From: Marivita sp. XM-24bin2
GTDB lineage: Bacteria > Pseudomonadota > Alphaproteobacteria > Rhodobacterales > Rhodobacteraceae
Direction of reading: 5' to 3'
Assembly (NCBI GenBank): GCA_003149565.1
Contig: QCWH01000010.1
Span: 50,913 to 89,485 of the forward strand
DNA length: 38,573 nt
Shown: positions 1 to 8,255 of the stretch, piece by piece
Layout of the letters: the number at the start of each line of letters is the position of its first letter
Numbering within the stretch: position 1 is the stretch's first letter
Made by a program: the position numbers and the translations under genes
The notes under the pieces: generated by a model
Databases searched by the model: none
Told to the model about the DNA's origin: nothing
What the model saw: only the letters and a program-made list of their open reading frames with translations

Positions 1-1852
1 TGCGGCGGCGGCGCTTTTCGGCGGCACAGGTCTGAATGTAGACGATGGCGCTGACGCCCTCGGTTTTTGCAAACTCCTCCTGCACAGTTTGCAAATCTGC
101 GCGTTCCGCAAGTTCAACGCCTTGCGGAAAGGACTTGAGGTCCACATCCTCTTTCTCGTCATAGACGACAGCAAGATGCTTGACCCCCATCGCGGTCAGT
201 TCGGATGCGATCTGCTGCGGCGACAGACCACCATCGTTTTTTTGCCCCCCGGTCATGGCGACGGCATCATTGTAGAGGATCTTGTAGGTGATCGTCGTCC
301 CGGCTGCGATGGCGGCCCGGATTGCCTGAACACCGGAGTGGTTGTAAGTGCCATCACCAATGTTCTGGAACACATGCGGTGTTTTCGAGAACAGCGATTC
401 GCCGATCCAGTTTGCACCCTCAGCCCCCATATGGGTAAAGCCAAGCGTTTCCCGATCCATCCATTGAGCAAGGTAGTGGCACCCAATCCCCGCATAGGCA
501 CGGCTGCCCTCCGGGACCTTTGTAGAGCTGTTATGCGGGCAACCGGAACAGAAATACGGCTGGCGGGCAGCGAGCTCTTTGGCATTGTCAGCTTTGCGCG
601 CCTCATCAATGGCCTGCATCCCGGCTTTGATCCGGTCTGTGTTTCGGCCTTCCTCGATCAGAATCTCGCCCAGCTTGTCGGCAATCAGGATCGGGTCGAG
701 CGCGCCGCGGGTCGGGAACAGCTCTGGCCCATGCATCGAGCCAGCCCCACCGCCTTTGTGCCAGCCCCAGACGCGGCGACCGCGGCGCTCGTCAAAGATG
801 GCTTCCTTGATCTGAACTTCGATCAGCTTGCGCTTTTCCTCGACGACAACGATCAGGTCGAGACCATCCGCCCAGTCGCTGAACCCCCGCATGTCGAGCG
901 GCCAGGTCTGACCCACCTTATAGGTGGTGATGCCCAGTCGCTCGGCTTCATTTTCATCGATGCCCAGAAGCGACAACGCATGCACAAGATCGAGCCAGTT
1001 CTTGCCTGCCGCGACAAACCCGATCTTCGCCCCTGGCTTGCCCCAGACCCGCTTGTCGATCTTGTTGGCATGGGAGAATGCCTCGGCGGCAAAGCGTTTG
1101 TGGTCGATCATCCGCGCCTCTTGCGCATGCGGTGTGTCGATCAGACGGATATTCAGCCCACCCTCGGGCATATCAAAATCTGGCGTGACAAACGACATCC
1201 GGTCCGCGCGGGCATCGACCACCGAGGTCACTTCAACCGTGTCCTTCATTGTCTTGAGGCCAACCCACAGGCCGGAGAACCGCGACAGGGCAAAGCCATA
1301 CAGCCCGTAGTCAAGGATCTCCTGCACCCCGGCGGGCGACACGACCGGCATATAAGCGTCGATCATCGCCCATTCCGACTGGTGCAGCACGGTCGAGGAT
1401 TCGCCCGTATGGTCATCGCCCATCGCCATCAGCACCCCGCCATGCGGCGACGTACCGGCCATGTTGGCGTGTTTCATCGCATCGCCTGAGCGATCCACCC
1501 CCGGCCCTTTGCCGTACCACAGACCGAAGACACCGTCATAGCGCCCCTCGCCGCGCAGTTCGGCCTGCTGCGCACCCCAGAGCGCGGTCACTGCCAAGTC
1601 TTCGTTCAGGCCTTCCTTGAACGTCACGTTGGCCTCATTGAGGAAACGCTCGGCCCGGTGCATCTGCATATCCACAGCCCCGAGAGGAGAGCCGCGATAT
1701 CCGGTGACATAGCCAGCCGTGTTCAGTCCCGCCGCTGCATCGCGGGCCTTCTGCATCAGCATCAACCGCACCAGCGCCTGCGTACCGCTCAGAAGAACGG
1801 GAGATTTCGTCAGGTCGAAACGGTCGTTCAGAGTGATCTGGGCTTTCGTCAT
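1..1852 (-). CDS. Indolepyruvate ferredoxin oxidoreductase, fused alpha/beta type (5' part)
   Basis: The gene runs off the left edge of the window, and 617 codons from its N-terminus are visible. The protein would oxidatively decarboxylate arylpyruvates from aromatic amino acid transamination to aryl-acetyl-CoA, using thiamine diphosphate and Fe-S clusters in the cytoplasm. Visible landmarks are an N-terminal segment with VTGYRGSPLG, a cysteine motif CSGCPHN near residue 436, and thiamine-diphosphate motifs GDGTYNHSG (about 500) and NDAVAMTGGQ (about 530). Family knowledge: alphaproteobacterial members fuse the IorA-like and IorB-like parts into about 1100 residues, so roughly half is missing here. 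The ATG at 1852 is preceded by a strong GGGGAGG ribosome site. The gene is divergent from a LysR regulator that may control it. Long open frames on the opposite strand are coding shadows. Confidence 0.9.
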   Translation of the reverse strand, partial: MTKAQITLNDRFDLTKSPVLLSGTQALVRLMLMQKARDAAAGLNTAGYVTGYRGSPLGAVDMQMHRAERFLNEANVTFKEGLNEDLAVTALWGAQQAELRGEGRYDGVFGLWYGKGPGVDRSGDAMKHANMAGTSPHGGVLMAMGDDHTGESSTVLHQSEWAMIDAYMPVVSPAGVQEILDYGLYGFALSRFSGLWVGLKTMKDTVEVTSVVDARADRMSFVTPDFDMPEGGLNIRLIDTPHAQEARMIDHKRFAAEAFSHANKIDKRVWGKPGAKIGFVAAGKNWLDLVHALSLLGIDENEAERLGITTYKVGQTWPLDMRGFSDWADGLDLIVVVEEKRKLIEVQIKEAIFDERRGRRVWGWHKGGGAGSMHGPELFPTRGALDPILIADKLGEILIEEGRNTDRIKAGMQAIDEARKADNAKELAARQPYFCSGCPHNSSTKVPEGSRAYAGIGCHYLAQWMDRETLGFTHMGAEGANWIGESLFSKTPHVFQNIGDGTYNHSGVQAIRAAIAAGTTITYKILYNDAVAMTGGQKNDGGLSPQQIASELTAMGVKHLAVVYDEKEDVDLKSFPQGVELAERADLQTVQEEFAKTEGVSAIVYIQTCAAEKRRRR

Positions 1853-1923
1853 TCAACGCCTCCCCGCGCAAAATGGGCCTTCATGTTGCCATAAATTTAG
1901 GTCACAAAGACTGACCTTACCAC

Positions 1924-1941
1924 AAATTTCTTTTGAAATTT
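1924..1941. promoter_or_regulatory. Inverted repeat, candidate LysR operator
   Basis: AAATTTC-TTTT-GAAATTT is a perfect 7-bp inverted repeat with a 4-bp spacer. It lies in the 165-bp gap between the divergent indolepyruvate oxidoreductase and LysR genes. LysR regulators commonly bind AT-rich dyads between themselves and their target. Assigning this dyad to the adjacent LysR protein is inference. Confidence 0.4.
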
Positions 1942-2017
1942 CAGGGAAAGGTGAAGTTCTCGTTCATTAATTCCTTTGTGTCATGTAAAGCGGTCATAGC
2001 GATTGAAAGTGTACATG

Positions 2018-2923
2018 ATGGACTGGGACAAACTCAGAATATTTCACGCGGTTGCAGACGCGGGCAGCCTGACCCATGCTGGCGATGCACTGCACCTGTC
2101 GCAATCAGCGGTGTCCCGTCAAATCCGGGCGCTGGAGGATTCGCTGAACACGGTGCTGTTTCACCGCCATGCGCGCGGGCTGATTCTCACCGAACAGGGC
2201 GAATTGCTCTTTGACGCCACAAGGTCGATGAACAAACGGATTGAGGCCGCCACCGCACGCATCCGCGACAGCGAAGAAGAGGTGTTCGGCGAATTGCGCG
2301 TCACAACCACCATCGGCTTTGGCTCGCTTTGGCTCGCCCCGCGCCTGCCAAAACTCTACGAGAAATACCCGGACCTGAATATCGACCTCATGCTTGAGGA
2401 GCGTGTTCTCGATCTGCCGATGCGTGAGGCGGACGTGGCCGTGCGCATGAAGGAGCCGAGCCAGGCCGACCTCATTCGCAAGCGGTTGATGGCAATCCGC
2501 ATGCGTCTCTACGCGTCACCGGACTACCTCGCCCAAAACGGCACGCCCGAGAACATTGAAGATATCGCAAACCACCGACTGATCTGCCAGAATCCCCGCG
2601 CCGCACAAGTCAGCGCCGGCATGATGCTGGTGCAGCAGCTGTTGACCTACGACATACGGTCGACGCTGACGGTGAATAACTATTTCGGCGTGTTGCAAAG
2701 CGTGCTGTCAGGCCTGGGGATAGGGGTCTTGCCGGACTACATCATCGAAGACTTCCCGACCGTACGACGCGTTCTGCCGGATGTGGAATCCGTCGAAGTC
2801 CCTGTTTTCCTAGCCTATCCAGAAGAGCTGCGACAATCAAAGCGCATCGCTGCCTTCCGAGATTTCGTTCAGGAAGAGATATTTGCCCACCGTCAGACCC
2901 GCAAAGCGCTAGAGGGCGAGTGA
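2018..2923 (+). CDS. LysR-family transcriptional regulator
   Basis: This 301-residue protein is of normal length for a LysR regulator. Residues 1-60 form the winged helix-turn-helix, with the typical run FHAVADAGSLTHAGDALHLS followed by QSAVSRQIRALE. The C-terminal substrate-binding domain (about 90-290) would bind an unknown effector. The ATG at 2018 gives the canonical N-terminus MDWDKLRIFH. An upstream TTG at 2003 and an ATG at 2015 are possible but would add residues unusual for the family. The gene is divergent from the indolepyruvate ferredoxin oxidoreductase gene, which suggests control of aromatic amino acid breakdown, though the target is not proven by the sequence. Confidence 0.88.
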   Translation: MDWDKLRIFHAVADAGSLTHAGDALHLSQSAVSRQIRALEDSLNTVLFHRHARGLILTEQGELLFDATRSMNKRIEAATARIRDSEEEVFGELRVTTTIGFGSLWLAPRLPKLYEKYPDLNIDLMLEERVLDLPMREADVAVRMKEPSQADLIRKRLMAIRMRLYASPDYLAQNGTPENIEDIANHRLICQNPRAAQVSAGMMLVQQLLTYDIRSTLTVNNYFGVLQSVLSGLGIGVLPDYIIEDFPTVRRVLPDVESVEVPVFLAYPEELRQSKRIAAFRDFVQEEIFAHRQTRKALEGE

Positions 2924-3023
2924 CCGCAAAATGTGTGACCCATGCGCCTCACGCATAACGGGAATGACATAGCCAACACGCTAATCCTATTGCGTTATCA
3001 CAAAGCGATGACATATTCAGCAG

Positions 3024-3106
3024 ACATGAGATGTAGCGCTAAGTTGCGCATCATTTTCATACCTCCCTGTTGGACTTCGGCCGAGCTTTTGCTCGGCCTT
3101 TTTTTT
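3024..3106 (+). ncRNA. Candidate small RNA of about 83 nt
   Basis: A weak sigma-70-like promoter (TTGCGT at 2990-2995, CATATT at 3012-3017, spacing 16) precedes a short segment with no credible reading frame. The segment has a 5' hairpin (GAT and GCGC at 3030-3039 pairing with GCGCATC at 3046-3052). A single-stranded stretch with CCTCCCT at 3062-3068 follows, which is complementary to a Shine-Dalgarno sequence, and then a strong intrinsic terminator. This architecture is typical of trans-acting bacterial small RNAs. It could instead be the 3' untranslated region of the LysR gene. I do not recognise a named RNA family. Confidence 0.35.
3079..3106 (+). terminator. Intrinsic terminator
   Basis: GGCCGAGC (3079-3086), loop TTTT, GCTCGGCC (3091-3098), then a run of eight T. 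This is a textbook Rho-independent terminator on the + strand. It lies 156 bp after the LysR stop codon, so it may end either the LysR transcript or the candidate small RNA. Confidence 0.9.
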
Positions 3107-3188
3107 ATTTTTTGTAAGATTGACCGTTCGTCGTTCGATAACGGAGCCGCGCGTCGACCCATCCTGTTGCAACGCCTCCAGCCTCGTA

Positions 3189-3249
3189 GGGGGCGCTGCC
3201 CCCGTCGCGCAAAGCGCGACTCCCCCGAAGTATTTTCGAACCAGAGAAG
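3189..3249 (+). repeat. Intergenic repeat element, copy A
   Basis: Two consecutive hairpins are seen: GGGGGC-GCT-GCCCCC (3189-3203) and GTCGCGC-AAA-GCGCGAC (3204-3220). They are followed by TCCCCCGAAG and a tail TATTTTCGAACCAGAGAAG. An almost identical copy lies inverted at 29394-29454, and related copies lie at 3283-3347 and 8256-8304. Repeats of this kind are common between genes in Rhodobacterales. No coding capacity is seen. Confidence 0.8.
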
Positions 3250-3282
3250 TCATGATCTGCGAGCCTCGCCGGACCAAGCCCA

Positions 3283-3347
3283 TCTTCTTTGTTTCTCAAA
3301 TATCCTGGGGGTGAATTGGCCGCAGGCCAAGAGGGGGCAACGCCCCC
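3283..3347 (-). repeat. Intergenic repeat element, copy C (variant)
   Basis: Read on the + strand, a tail (TCTTCTTTGTTTCTCAAATA) is followed by CCTGGGGG, then a hairpin TTGGCC-GCA-GGCCAA (3316-3330), then GGGGGC-AAC-GCCCCC (3333-3347). It is a variant of the same repeat class as copy A and faces it tail to tail about 33 bp away. Together with the terminator, copies A and C account for most of the 531-bp gap between the LysR gene and purL. The last 100 bp before purL hold nothing else that I can name. Confidence 0.65.
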
Positions 3348-3454
3348 TGACCACTCGGAGGCCCGAGTGTCATTCGAAATCCCCGCCAGGGCTTTTCACC
3401 ACGCAAGCTTTCGCCTAAACCGCCGCCATCTGCGCAACCCACGGGGACATCCGG

Positions 3455-5614
3455 ATGCAAGACCCAGCCATCACCGAAGACCTGATTTCCGCTCACGGCA
3501 TCAATGCCGACGAATATGCAGAGATCCTGCGGATCATGAACCGCGAGCCGACATTCACGGAATTGGGTATCTTCTCGGCCATGTGGAACGAACACTGTTC
3601 CTATAAGTCATCAAAGAAATGGCTGCGCACCCTGCCCACCACCGGACCGCAAGTGATTTGCGGGCCCGGCGAAAACGCCGGCGTCGTGGATATCGGCGAT
3701 GGGCAGGCGGTGGTTTTCAAGATGGAGAGCCACAACCATCCGTCGTATATTGAGCCCTACCAAGGTGCTGCCACCGGTGTAGGCGGTATCCTGCGCGATG
3801 TTTTCACGATGGGCGCACGGCCCATCGCGGCGATGAACGCGCTCAGCTTCGGCGAAAAAGATCACCCCAAGACACGCCAGCTTGTGCATGGCGTCGTGGA
3901 AGGCGTCGGCGGGTATGGTAACTGTTTCGGCGTTCCCACCGTTGGCGGCGAGGTGAGGTTCCATCCGGCCTATAACGGCAACTGTCTCGTCAATGCGTTT
4001 GCCGCCGGCCTCGCGGATGCGGACAAGATTTTCTATTCGGCGGCAAGCGGTGTTGGCCGCCCGGTGGTCTATCTCGGCGCCAAGACGGGCCGCGACGGCG
4101 TCGGTGGAGCGACGATGGCATCGGCCGAGTTCGACGATACAATCGAGGAAAAACGTCCGACCGTTCAGGTGGGTGACCCGTTCACCGAAAAACGCTTGAT
4201 GGAAGCCTGCCTTGAGCTGATGCAGACCGGTGCCGTTATCTCGATTCAGGATATGGGCGCGGCTGGTCTCACCTGTTCAGCGGTCGAGATGGGCGACAAG
4301 GGCAAGCTGGGCATCCGGCTCGATCTGGAAAAGGTGCCGCAGCGTGAGGCGAACATGACCGCCTACGAAATGATGCTGTCCGAATCCCAGGAGCGAATGC
4401 TGATGGTGCTGGACCCCACCAAAGAAGCCGAAGCCCGCGCGGTGTTCGAAAAATGGGATCTCGACTTTGCCATCGTCGGTGAGACTATCGCCGAGGACCG
4501 CTTTCTCATCGTCCACAACTGTGATGTGAAAGCCGACCTGCCGCTGTCGCGCCTGTCGTCCTCTGCCCCTGAATATGACCGCCCCTGGGTGCCGTCCGAG
4601 GCGCCTGCCGCGATGGATGATGTACCAGCGGTCGATCCCATAGACGCGCTCAAGGCGCTTCTGGGCAGCCCGAACTACTGCGCCCGCAATTGGGTGTTCG
4701 AACAGTATGACACAATGGTCATGGCCGATACGGTCGAAGGTCCAGGCTGGGGCGCAGGCGTCATCCGCGTGCACGGCACCGAGAAAATGCTGGCCTTCAC
4801 CTCGGATGTGACCCCGCGCTACGTCAAGGCGAACCCGGTCGAAGGCGGCAAACAGGCCGTGGCCGAGGCCTTCCGCAATCTTTGCGCCGTTGGGGCCAAG
4901 CCGCTGGCAACCACCGACAACCTGAATTTCGGCAATCCGGAAAAGCCCGAAATCATGGGGCAGTTCGTCGGGGCGTTGCAGGGTATTGGCCGTGCCTGCG
5001 AAGAGCTCGATATGCCCATCGTGTCGGGAAATGTATCGCTTTACAACGAGACCGATGGCCAGGCGATCCTGCCCACTCCGACCATTGGTGCAGTTGGGCT
5101 GATTGCCGCCGGGGAAGAGCCGATCCTTGGGCGCGCACGCGATGGACATCTTGCCTTGGTGGTGGGTGAAACCCAGGGCCATCTCGGTCAATCCGCTCTG
5201 CTCTATGAAGTGTTCAACCGCGAAGACGGGGACGCGCCCGCGGTGGATTTGGTCGCAGAGCGCCGCAACGGGGAATTCGTCCGCGCCAACCGCGAACTGA
5301 TCAAGGCCTGCACCGACCTCAGTGACGGCGGACTGGCGCTGGCAGCGTTCGAGATGGCCAGTGGCTCGGATATCGGTGTCGTGATTGATGAGACCGATCA
5401 GGCAGTTCTCTTTGGCGAAGATCAGGGGCGCTATCTGGTGGCCTGCAACTTCGATCAGGCGGAGGCGCTGGTGGTGGCTGCAGGTCAGGCGGGTGTCCCG
5501 ATTGCGACAGTGGGCCGCTTCACCGGTGACTGTGTCCGCCTTGGTGGATCCGAGGCACCTTTGGCCGAGCTGAAAGATCTGCACAGCGGTGCATTTGCCG
5601 GGCATTTCGCCTGA
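3455..5614 (+). CDS. purL: Phosphoribosylformylglycinamidine synthase subunit PurL
   Basis: PurL is the ATP-dependent synthetase subunit of the fourth step of purine synthesis. It turns FGAR into FGAM with ammonia delivered from PurQ via PurS. The protein has 719 residues, matching the small-type PurL family. Visible motifs include NEHCSYKSS with the conserved His47, KMESHNHPS (residues 90-97), and the repeated AIRS-like halves, the second carrying the [10 protein letters not shown] loop. The ATG at 3455 gives the expected N-terminus. The gene is monocistronic here, since upstream lies a repeat-rich gap and downstream a terminator. Confidence 0.97.
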   Translation: MQDPAITEDLISAHGINADEYAEILRIMNREPTFTELGIFSAMWNEHCSYKSSKKWLRTLPTTGPQVICGPGENAGVVDIGDGQAVVFKMESHNHPSYIEPYQGAATGVGGILRDVFTMGARPIAAMNALSFGEKDHPKTRQLVHGVVEGVGGYGNCFGVPTVGGEVRFHPAYNGNCLVNAFAAGLADADKIFYSAASGVGRPVVYLGAKTGRDGVGGATMASAEFDDTIEEKRPTVQVGDPFTEKRLMEACLELMQTGAVISIQDMGAAGLTCSAVEMGDKGKLGIRLDLEKVPQREANMTAYEMMLSESQERMLMVLDPTKEAEARAVFEKWDLDFAIVGETIAEDRFLIVHNCDVKADLPLSRLSSSAPEYDRPWVPSEAPAAMDDVPAVDPIDALKALLGSPNYCARNWVFEQYDTMVMADTVEGPGWGAGVIRVHGTEKMLAFTSDVTPRYVKANPVEGGKQAVAEAFRNLCAVGAKPLATTDNLNFGNPEKPEIMGQFVGALQGIGRACEELDMPIVSGNVSLYNETDGQAILPTPTIGAVGLIAAGEEPILGRARDGHLALVVGETQGHLGQSALLYEVFNREDGDAPAVDLVAERRNGEFVRANRELIKACTDLSDGGLALAAFEMASGSDIGVVIDETDQAVLFGEDQGRYLVACNFDQAEALVVAAGQAGVPIATVGRFTGDCVRLGGSEAPLAELKDLHSGAFAGHFA

Positions 5615-5641
5615 TCTCGCACCTGCAAAACGAAGTAGAAA

Positions 5642-5669
5642 AAACGCCCCGGAGCATTCCGGGGCGTTT
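5642..5669. terminator. Bidirectional terminator between purL and the YeeE pair
   Basis: AAACGCCCCGG (5642-5652), a 6-nt loop, then CCGGGGCGTTT (5659-5669): an 11-bp stem with A-rich and T-rich flanks. It lies between the convergent 3' ends of purL and the YeeE gene, so it can serve both strands. Confidence 0.85.
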
Positions 5670-5690
5670 CGCGTTCGGCCGAGGACAAGC

Positions 5691-6284
5691 CTACTCGGCG
5701 GGCATTTCGGCAGTCTGACCACCGTCGACAAGACGGTCGGGCAGGACGAAGGCCACCAGAACGAACACGGCGCCGATTGCGATGCCCAACAGGTCACCCG
5801 AAATGGACATCATCCCGTCATAGGACGATCCGGGAACTGAACCGAGCGTCACCTTGCCGCCTGCCAGATCGTCGAGCAGACCAGACGCTTTCCAGGCCGG
5901 ATAAGTCGCCATATAGGCCGCCGCGCCCAAGAGCCCGCCCGCGATGAAAAAGAGCGCGTCCTTCCGCCCCGAAGCGGCCGCGCAGACACCCGTCCCGGGG
6001 CAGTATCCCGACGCCGCCCAGCCCGCACCCAGCATCAGACCCCCGATGAACACGCCCAGATAGGCGGCTTTCACCGACATATGGCCCACATCGACGAGGC
6101 CGATCATCTGCCCGCCAAACATCAGGATCGACCCGGTGCCGATGGCCAGCAGGATGGTCTTCATCAGGTGCAGCCGCCGCAGCGTGAGCATCCCGCCGAT
6201 CCAATTTGGGTTTGTGGCCCCAATCCGGTCCAGCACCGCACCAAACGCGGCACCAATGACAATCGCAAGAAGAATGGAAGTCAT
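5691..6284 (-). CDS. YeeE/YedE-family sulfur transport membrane protein, second half
   Basis: This 197-residue polytopic inner-membrane protein contains the signature SGYCPGTGVCAA, whose cysteines are the conserved sulfur-handling residues of the YeeE/YedE (TsuA-like) family. Known members move thiosulfate or another reduced sulfur species. In E. coli TsuA both halves are in one chain, while here they are split over two genes. The upstream partner ends 3 bp before this start, so the two are surely co-translated. A FNR-type and an SqrR-type site upstream of the pair suggest control by oxygen and by reactive sulfur. The exact substrate cannot be read from the sequence. Confidence 0.87.
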   Translation of the reverse strand: MTSILLAIVIGAAFGAVLDRIGATNPNWIGGMLTLRRLHLMKTILLAIGTGSILMFGGQMIGLVDVGHMSVKAAYLGVFIGGLMLGAGWAASGYCPGTGVCAAASGRKDALFFIAGGLLGAAAYMATYPAWKASGLLDDLAGGKVTLGSVPGSSYDGMMSISGDLLGIAIGAVFVLVAFVLPDRLVDGGQTAEMPAE

Positions 6285-6287
6285 AAC

Positions 6288-6836
6288 TCAGCCCCTTTTG
6301 TAAATCAGCATGGCGGTGGGAATGGCAGCGGCAAAGGCTCCGGCGGCGAAGATGTAGCCCGAGAGCGCGGTCTGCATCATGCCCGACATCATGTGCCCCG
6401 AGGTACATCCACCCGCGAGCCGTGCGCCGTAAAGCACGATGAAGCCTCCCAGGAACGCCACGGCGTAGCGCATCATCGGCGTGTCGCCGTAATTCGCGCG
6501 CCAAATCTCGGGTACCGCCCGTTCGAGCCGGTCGATCCCGCCGCGCTGCCGGGCCGACAGGAACGCACCCGCCGCCATCGCCAGCACGAAGATAAAGCTG
6601 TAGTTCACCGGGTCGGCTACGGACTTGGCGTATTTGCCACCCGATTTCGCCATATAGGCATTGGTCGACGTAAAGCCCTCGTCAGTCTGGGTGATGAAAT
6701 CAGGGTTCACCGCATCGGCCACGATCCCATCAAGGATCACGAACTGCGTCGACACCCCGATGGGCTTGACCAGCAACACGGCGGCGAAAAACACCAGCCC
6801 CAGCAGCAGCCCCCCGGTCTTCCAATTTAGTATCAT
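6288..6836 (-). CDS. YeeE/YedE-family sulfur transport membrane protein, first half
   Basis: The protein has 182 residues and about four hydrophobic segments. It carries the first-half signature GARLAGGCTSGHMMSG with its conserved cysteine, typical of YeeE/YedE. It is the promoter-proximal gene of a two-gene operon with the second half immediately downstream. Together they would form one transporter of reduced sulfur across the inner membrane. The segment between the first two hydrophobic stretches (about residues 40-75) is hydrophilic and probably faces the periplasm. The ATG at 6836 begins MILNWKTGG. Confidence 0.87.
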   Translation of the reverse strand: MILNWKTGGLLLGLVFFAAVLLVKPIGVSTQFVILDGIVADAVNPDFITQTDEGFTSTNAYMAKSGGKYAKSVADPVNYSFIFVLAMAAGAFLSARQRGGIDRLERAVPEIWRANYGDTPMMRYAVAFLGGFIVLYGARLAGGCTSGHMMSGMMQTALSGYIFAAGAFAAAIPTAMLIYKRG

Positions 6837-6892
6837 CTGTTTGGCTCCTTCACATTCCTTTTTCAGAATATCAAAGAACCGCAGGCGCCGGT

Positions 6893-6906
6893 TTGATCCA
6901 GATCAA
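6893..6906. promoter_or_regulatory. FNR/FnrL-type box
   Basis: TTGAT-CCAG-ATCAA is a perfect match to the FNR-family consensus TTGAT-N4-ATCAA. Its centre is 63 bp upstream of the first YeeE gene. If the box sits at the usual -41.5 position, transcription would start about 22 bp before the ATG, which fits activation at low oxygen. Binding is inferred from the consensus only. Confidence 0.75.
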
Positions 6907-6907
6907 A

Positions 6908-6929
6908 AATATTCCACTTATTGAATATT
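6908..6929. promoter_or_regulatory. SqrR/BigR-type operator candidate
   Basis: AATATTC-N8-GAATATT is a perfect inverted repeat. It contains ATTC-N8-GAAT, the motif described for the persulfide-sensing repressor SqrR of Rhodobacter capsulatus. It lies one base from the FNR-type box and upstream of sulfur-transport genes, which supports the assignment. The regulator itself is not in this window. Confidence 0.6.
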
Positions 6930-6944
6930 GCAACCTGTAGAACG

Positions 6945-6986
6945 CACTCGCGTCGACGCGAGTGGGCTTTCCGTCAACGGAAAGCC
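6945..6986. repeat. Tandem hairpin element (TCGA and TCAA loops)
   Basis: Two adjacent perfect hairpins are seen: CACTCGCG-TCGA-CGCGAGTG (6945-6964) and GGCTTTCCG-TCAA-CGGAAAGCC (6965-6986). They begin 9 bp past the stop codon of the VWA gene on the - strand and lack a T-run. They could end or stabilise that transcript. The same architecture recurs at 30891-30932. Confidence 0.7.
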
Positions 6987-6995
6987 GCCCGCCAT

Positions 6996-8246
6996 CTAGA
7001 GCATCGCCATAAGCCGGGACTTTTCGCCCGGATCGTCGGGGCGCGAAATGGCAATCGCCAGTTCTTCCAATGATTGGATCGAATGACCGGCACGGAAGCT
7101 GTCCACATGTGGCAGCATGGCGCGGATGCCCGTCGCCTTGGGCGCAAACCCGTCCCAGCGCAGAAGCGGGTTGAGCCAGATCAGGCGACGCGAAGACAGG
7201 TGCAGACGCTCCATCTCTTTCTCAAGAGCCCCCGCATCGTCGCGATCAAGCCCGTCGGTGATCAGCAACACCACCGCGCCCTGCCCCATGACCCGGCGCG
7301 ACCAGTCTCGGTTGAAGGCGTGCAGGCATTGTCCGATCCGCGTGCCGCCTTCCCAATCCTGCGCCTCGGCGCCGGCTGCCTTGAGCGCGGCGTCCACATC
7401 TCGGGTCGCCAGGTGGCGCGAGATATTGGTCAAGCGGGTGCCGAAGGTAAACGCATGGACCTTGGCCCAGCCCGCACCCTTCTCGTTGGCGACAGCGTGC
7501 AGGAAATGCAACACCATGCGGGAATATTGGCTCATGGAGCCGGAAATATCGCAGAGCACCACCAAATTCGGCCAGCGCGGGCGCGGTGTCTTGCGGGCGA
7601 TGGCGCGGATCTCGCCGCCCTGCCGCATGGATTTCATCAACGTGCGCCTGTAATCCGCCTGCTTGCCCAAGACCGACGCCTTGCCCCGCCGTGACGGGAT
7701 CGGCTTGACCGGCAGGGTCAGCCGCGCCAGCATCCGCTTGGCCTCGGCCACTTCGGCGGTGCTCATCTGTTCGAAATCGAGCGTCCGAAGCTTTTCCTCG
7801 GCTGACATGGTCAGCGTCGAGTTGATCTCGATCTCGGTGCCTTCTTCGGACTCCTCGCTCTGCGGCACCTCGGGCAGGAGATCGTCCAGAAGCGCCTGCG
7901 CTGCGCGTTTCTCACCCGAGGCTGCGGATTTTTCTTCCTGCACACCCCGGATCGCGGGCAGCATGAAAGACATCATGTGTTCCAGATACCGCGGATCGCG
8001 CCAGTAGAGCCGGAACACTTGCGCAAAGATCACGCGATGTTCCGGGCGGTTCACGAAACAGGCATGCAGCGTCCAGTAAAAATCCATGCGCTCCGTAAAA
8101 CCCGCCGCCTCGACCGCGCGGATCGCATCGATCACCCGGCCCGGCCCGATGGGCAGACCGGCCCGGCGCAGAGCGCGGGCGAAATGGATGATGTTCTGCG
8201 CCAGTCGTGGATTGTCGGGCAGTTCGAGCGGGATGTATTCGGCCAT
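6996..8246 (-). CDS. VWA-domain protein of the CoxE-like family
   Basis: This 416-residue cytoplasmic protein has a C-terminal von Willebrand factor A domain. The metal-site motif is DISGSMS (Asp233, Ser235, Ser237), and ITDG lies further on. Residues 1-120 resemble the N-terminal region of CoxE-like proteins, and 125-145 is an acidic linker. The ATG at 8246 gives MAEYIPLELP. An upstream in-frame extension would run into the repeat element and is not credible. A MoxR-type AAA ATPase lies just upstream on the same strand, so the two probably act as a chaperone pair in maturing or remodelling a metalloenzyme. Family members do this for CO dehydrogenase, but no such enzyme is present here, so the client is unknown. 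Confidence 0.85.
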   Translation of the reverse strand: MAEYIPLELPDNPRLAQNIIHFARALRRAGLPIGPGRVIDAIRAVEAAGFTERMDFYWTLHACFVNRPEHRVIFAQVFRLYWRDPRYLEHMMSFMLPAIRGVQEEKSAASGEKRAAQALLDDLLPEVPQSEESEEGTEIEINSTLTMSAEEKLRTLDFEQMSTAEVAEAKRMLARLTLPVKPIPSRRGKASVLGKQADYRRTLMKSMRQGGEIRAIARKTPRPRWPNLVVLCDISGSMSQYSRMVLHFLHAVANEKGAGWAKVHAFTFGTRLTNISRHLATRDVDAALKAAGAEAQDWEGGTRIGQCLHAFNRDWSRRVMGQGAVVLLITDGLDRDDAGALEKEMERLHLSSRRLIWLNPLLRWDGFAPKATGIRAMLPHVDSFRAGHSIQSLEELAIAISRPDDPGEKSRLMAML

Positions 8247-8255
8247 TACATGGCC

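Noticed and set aside
89-1489. Long open frame on the + strand (466 codons)
   Set aside because: It lies fully antisense to the indolepyruvate ferredoxin oxidoreductase gene, whose - strand product has clear family motifs. High GC creates such shadow frames.
4277-5797. Long - strand frame of 506 codons
   Set aside because: It is antisense to purL and runs through the purL terminator. The composition is not protein-like.
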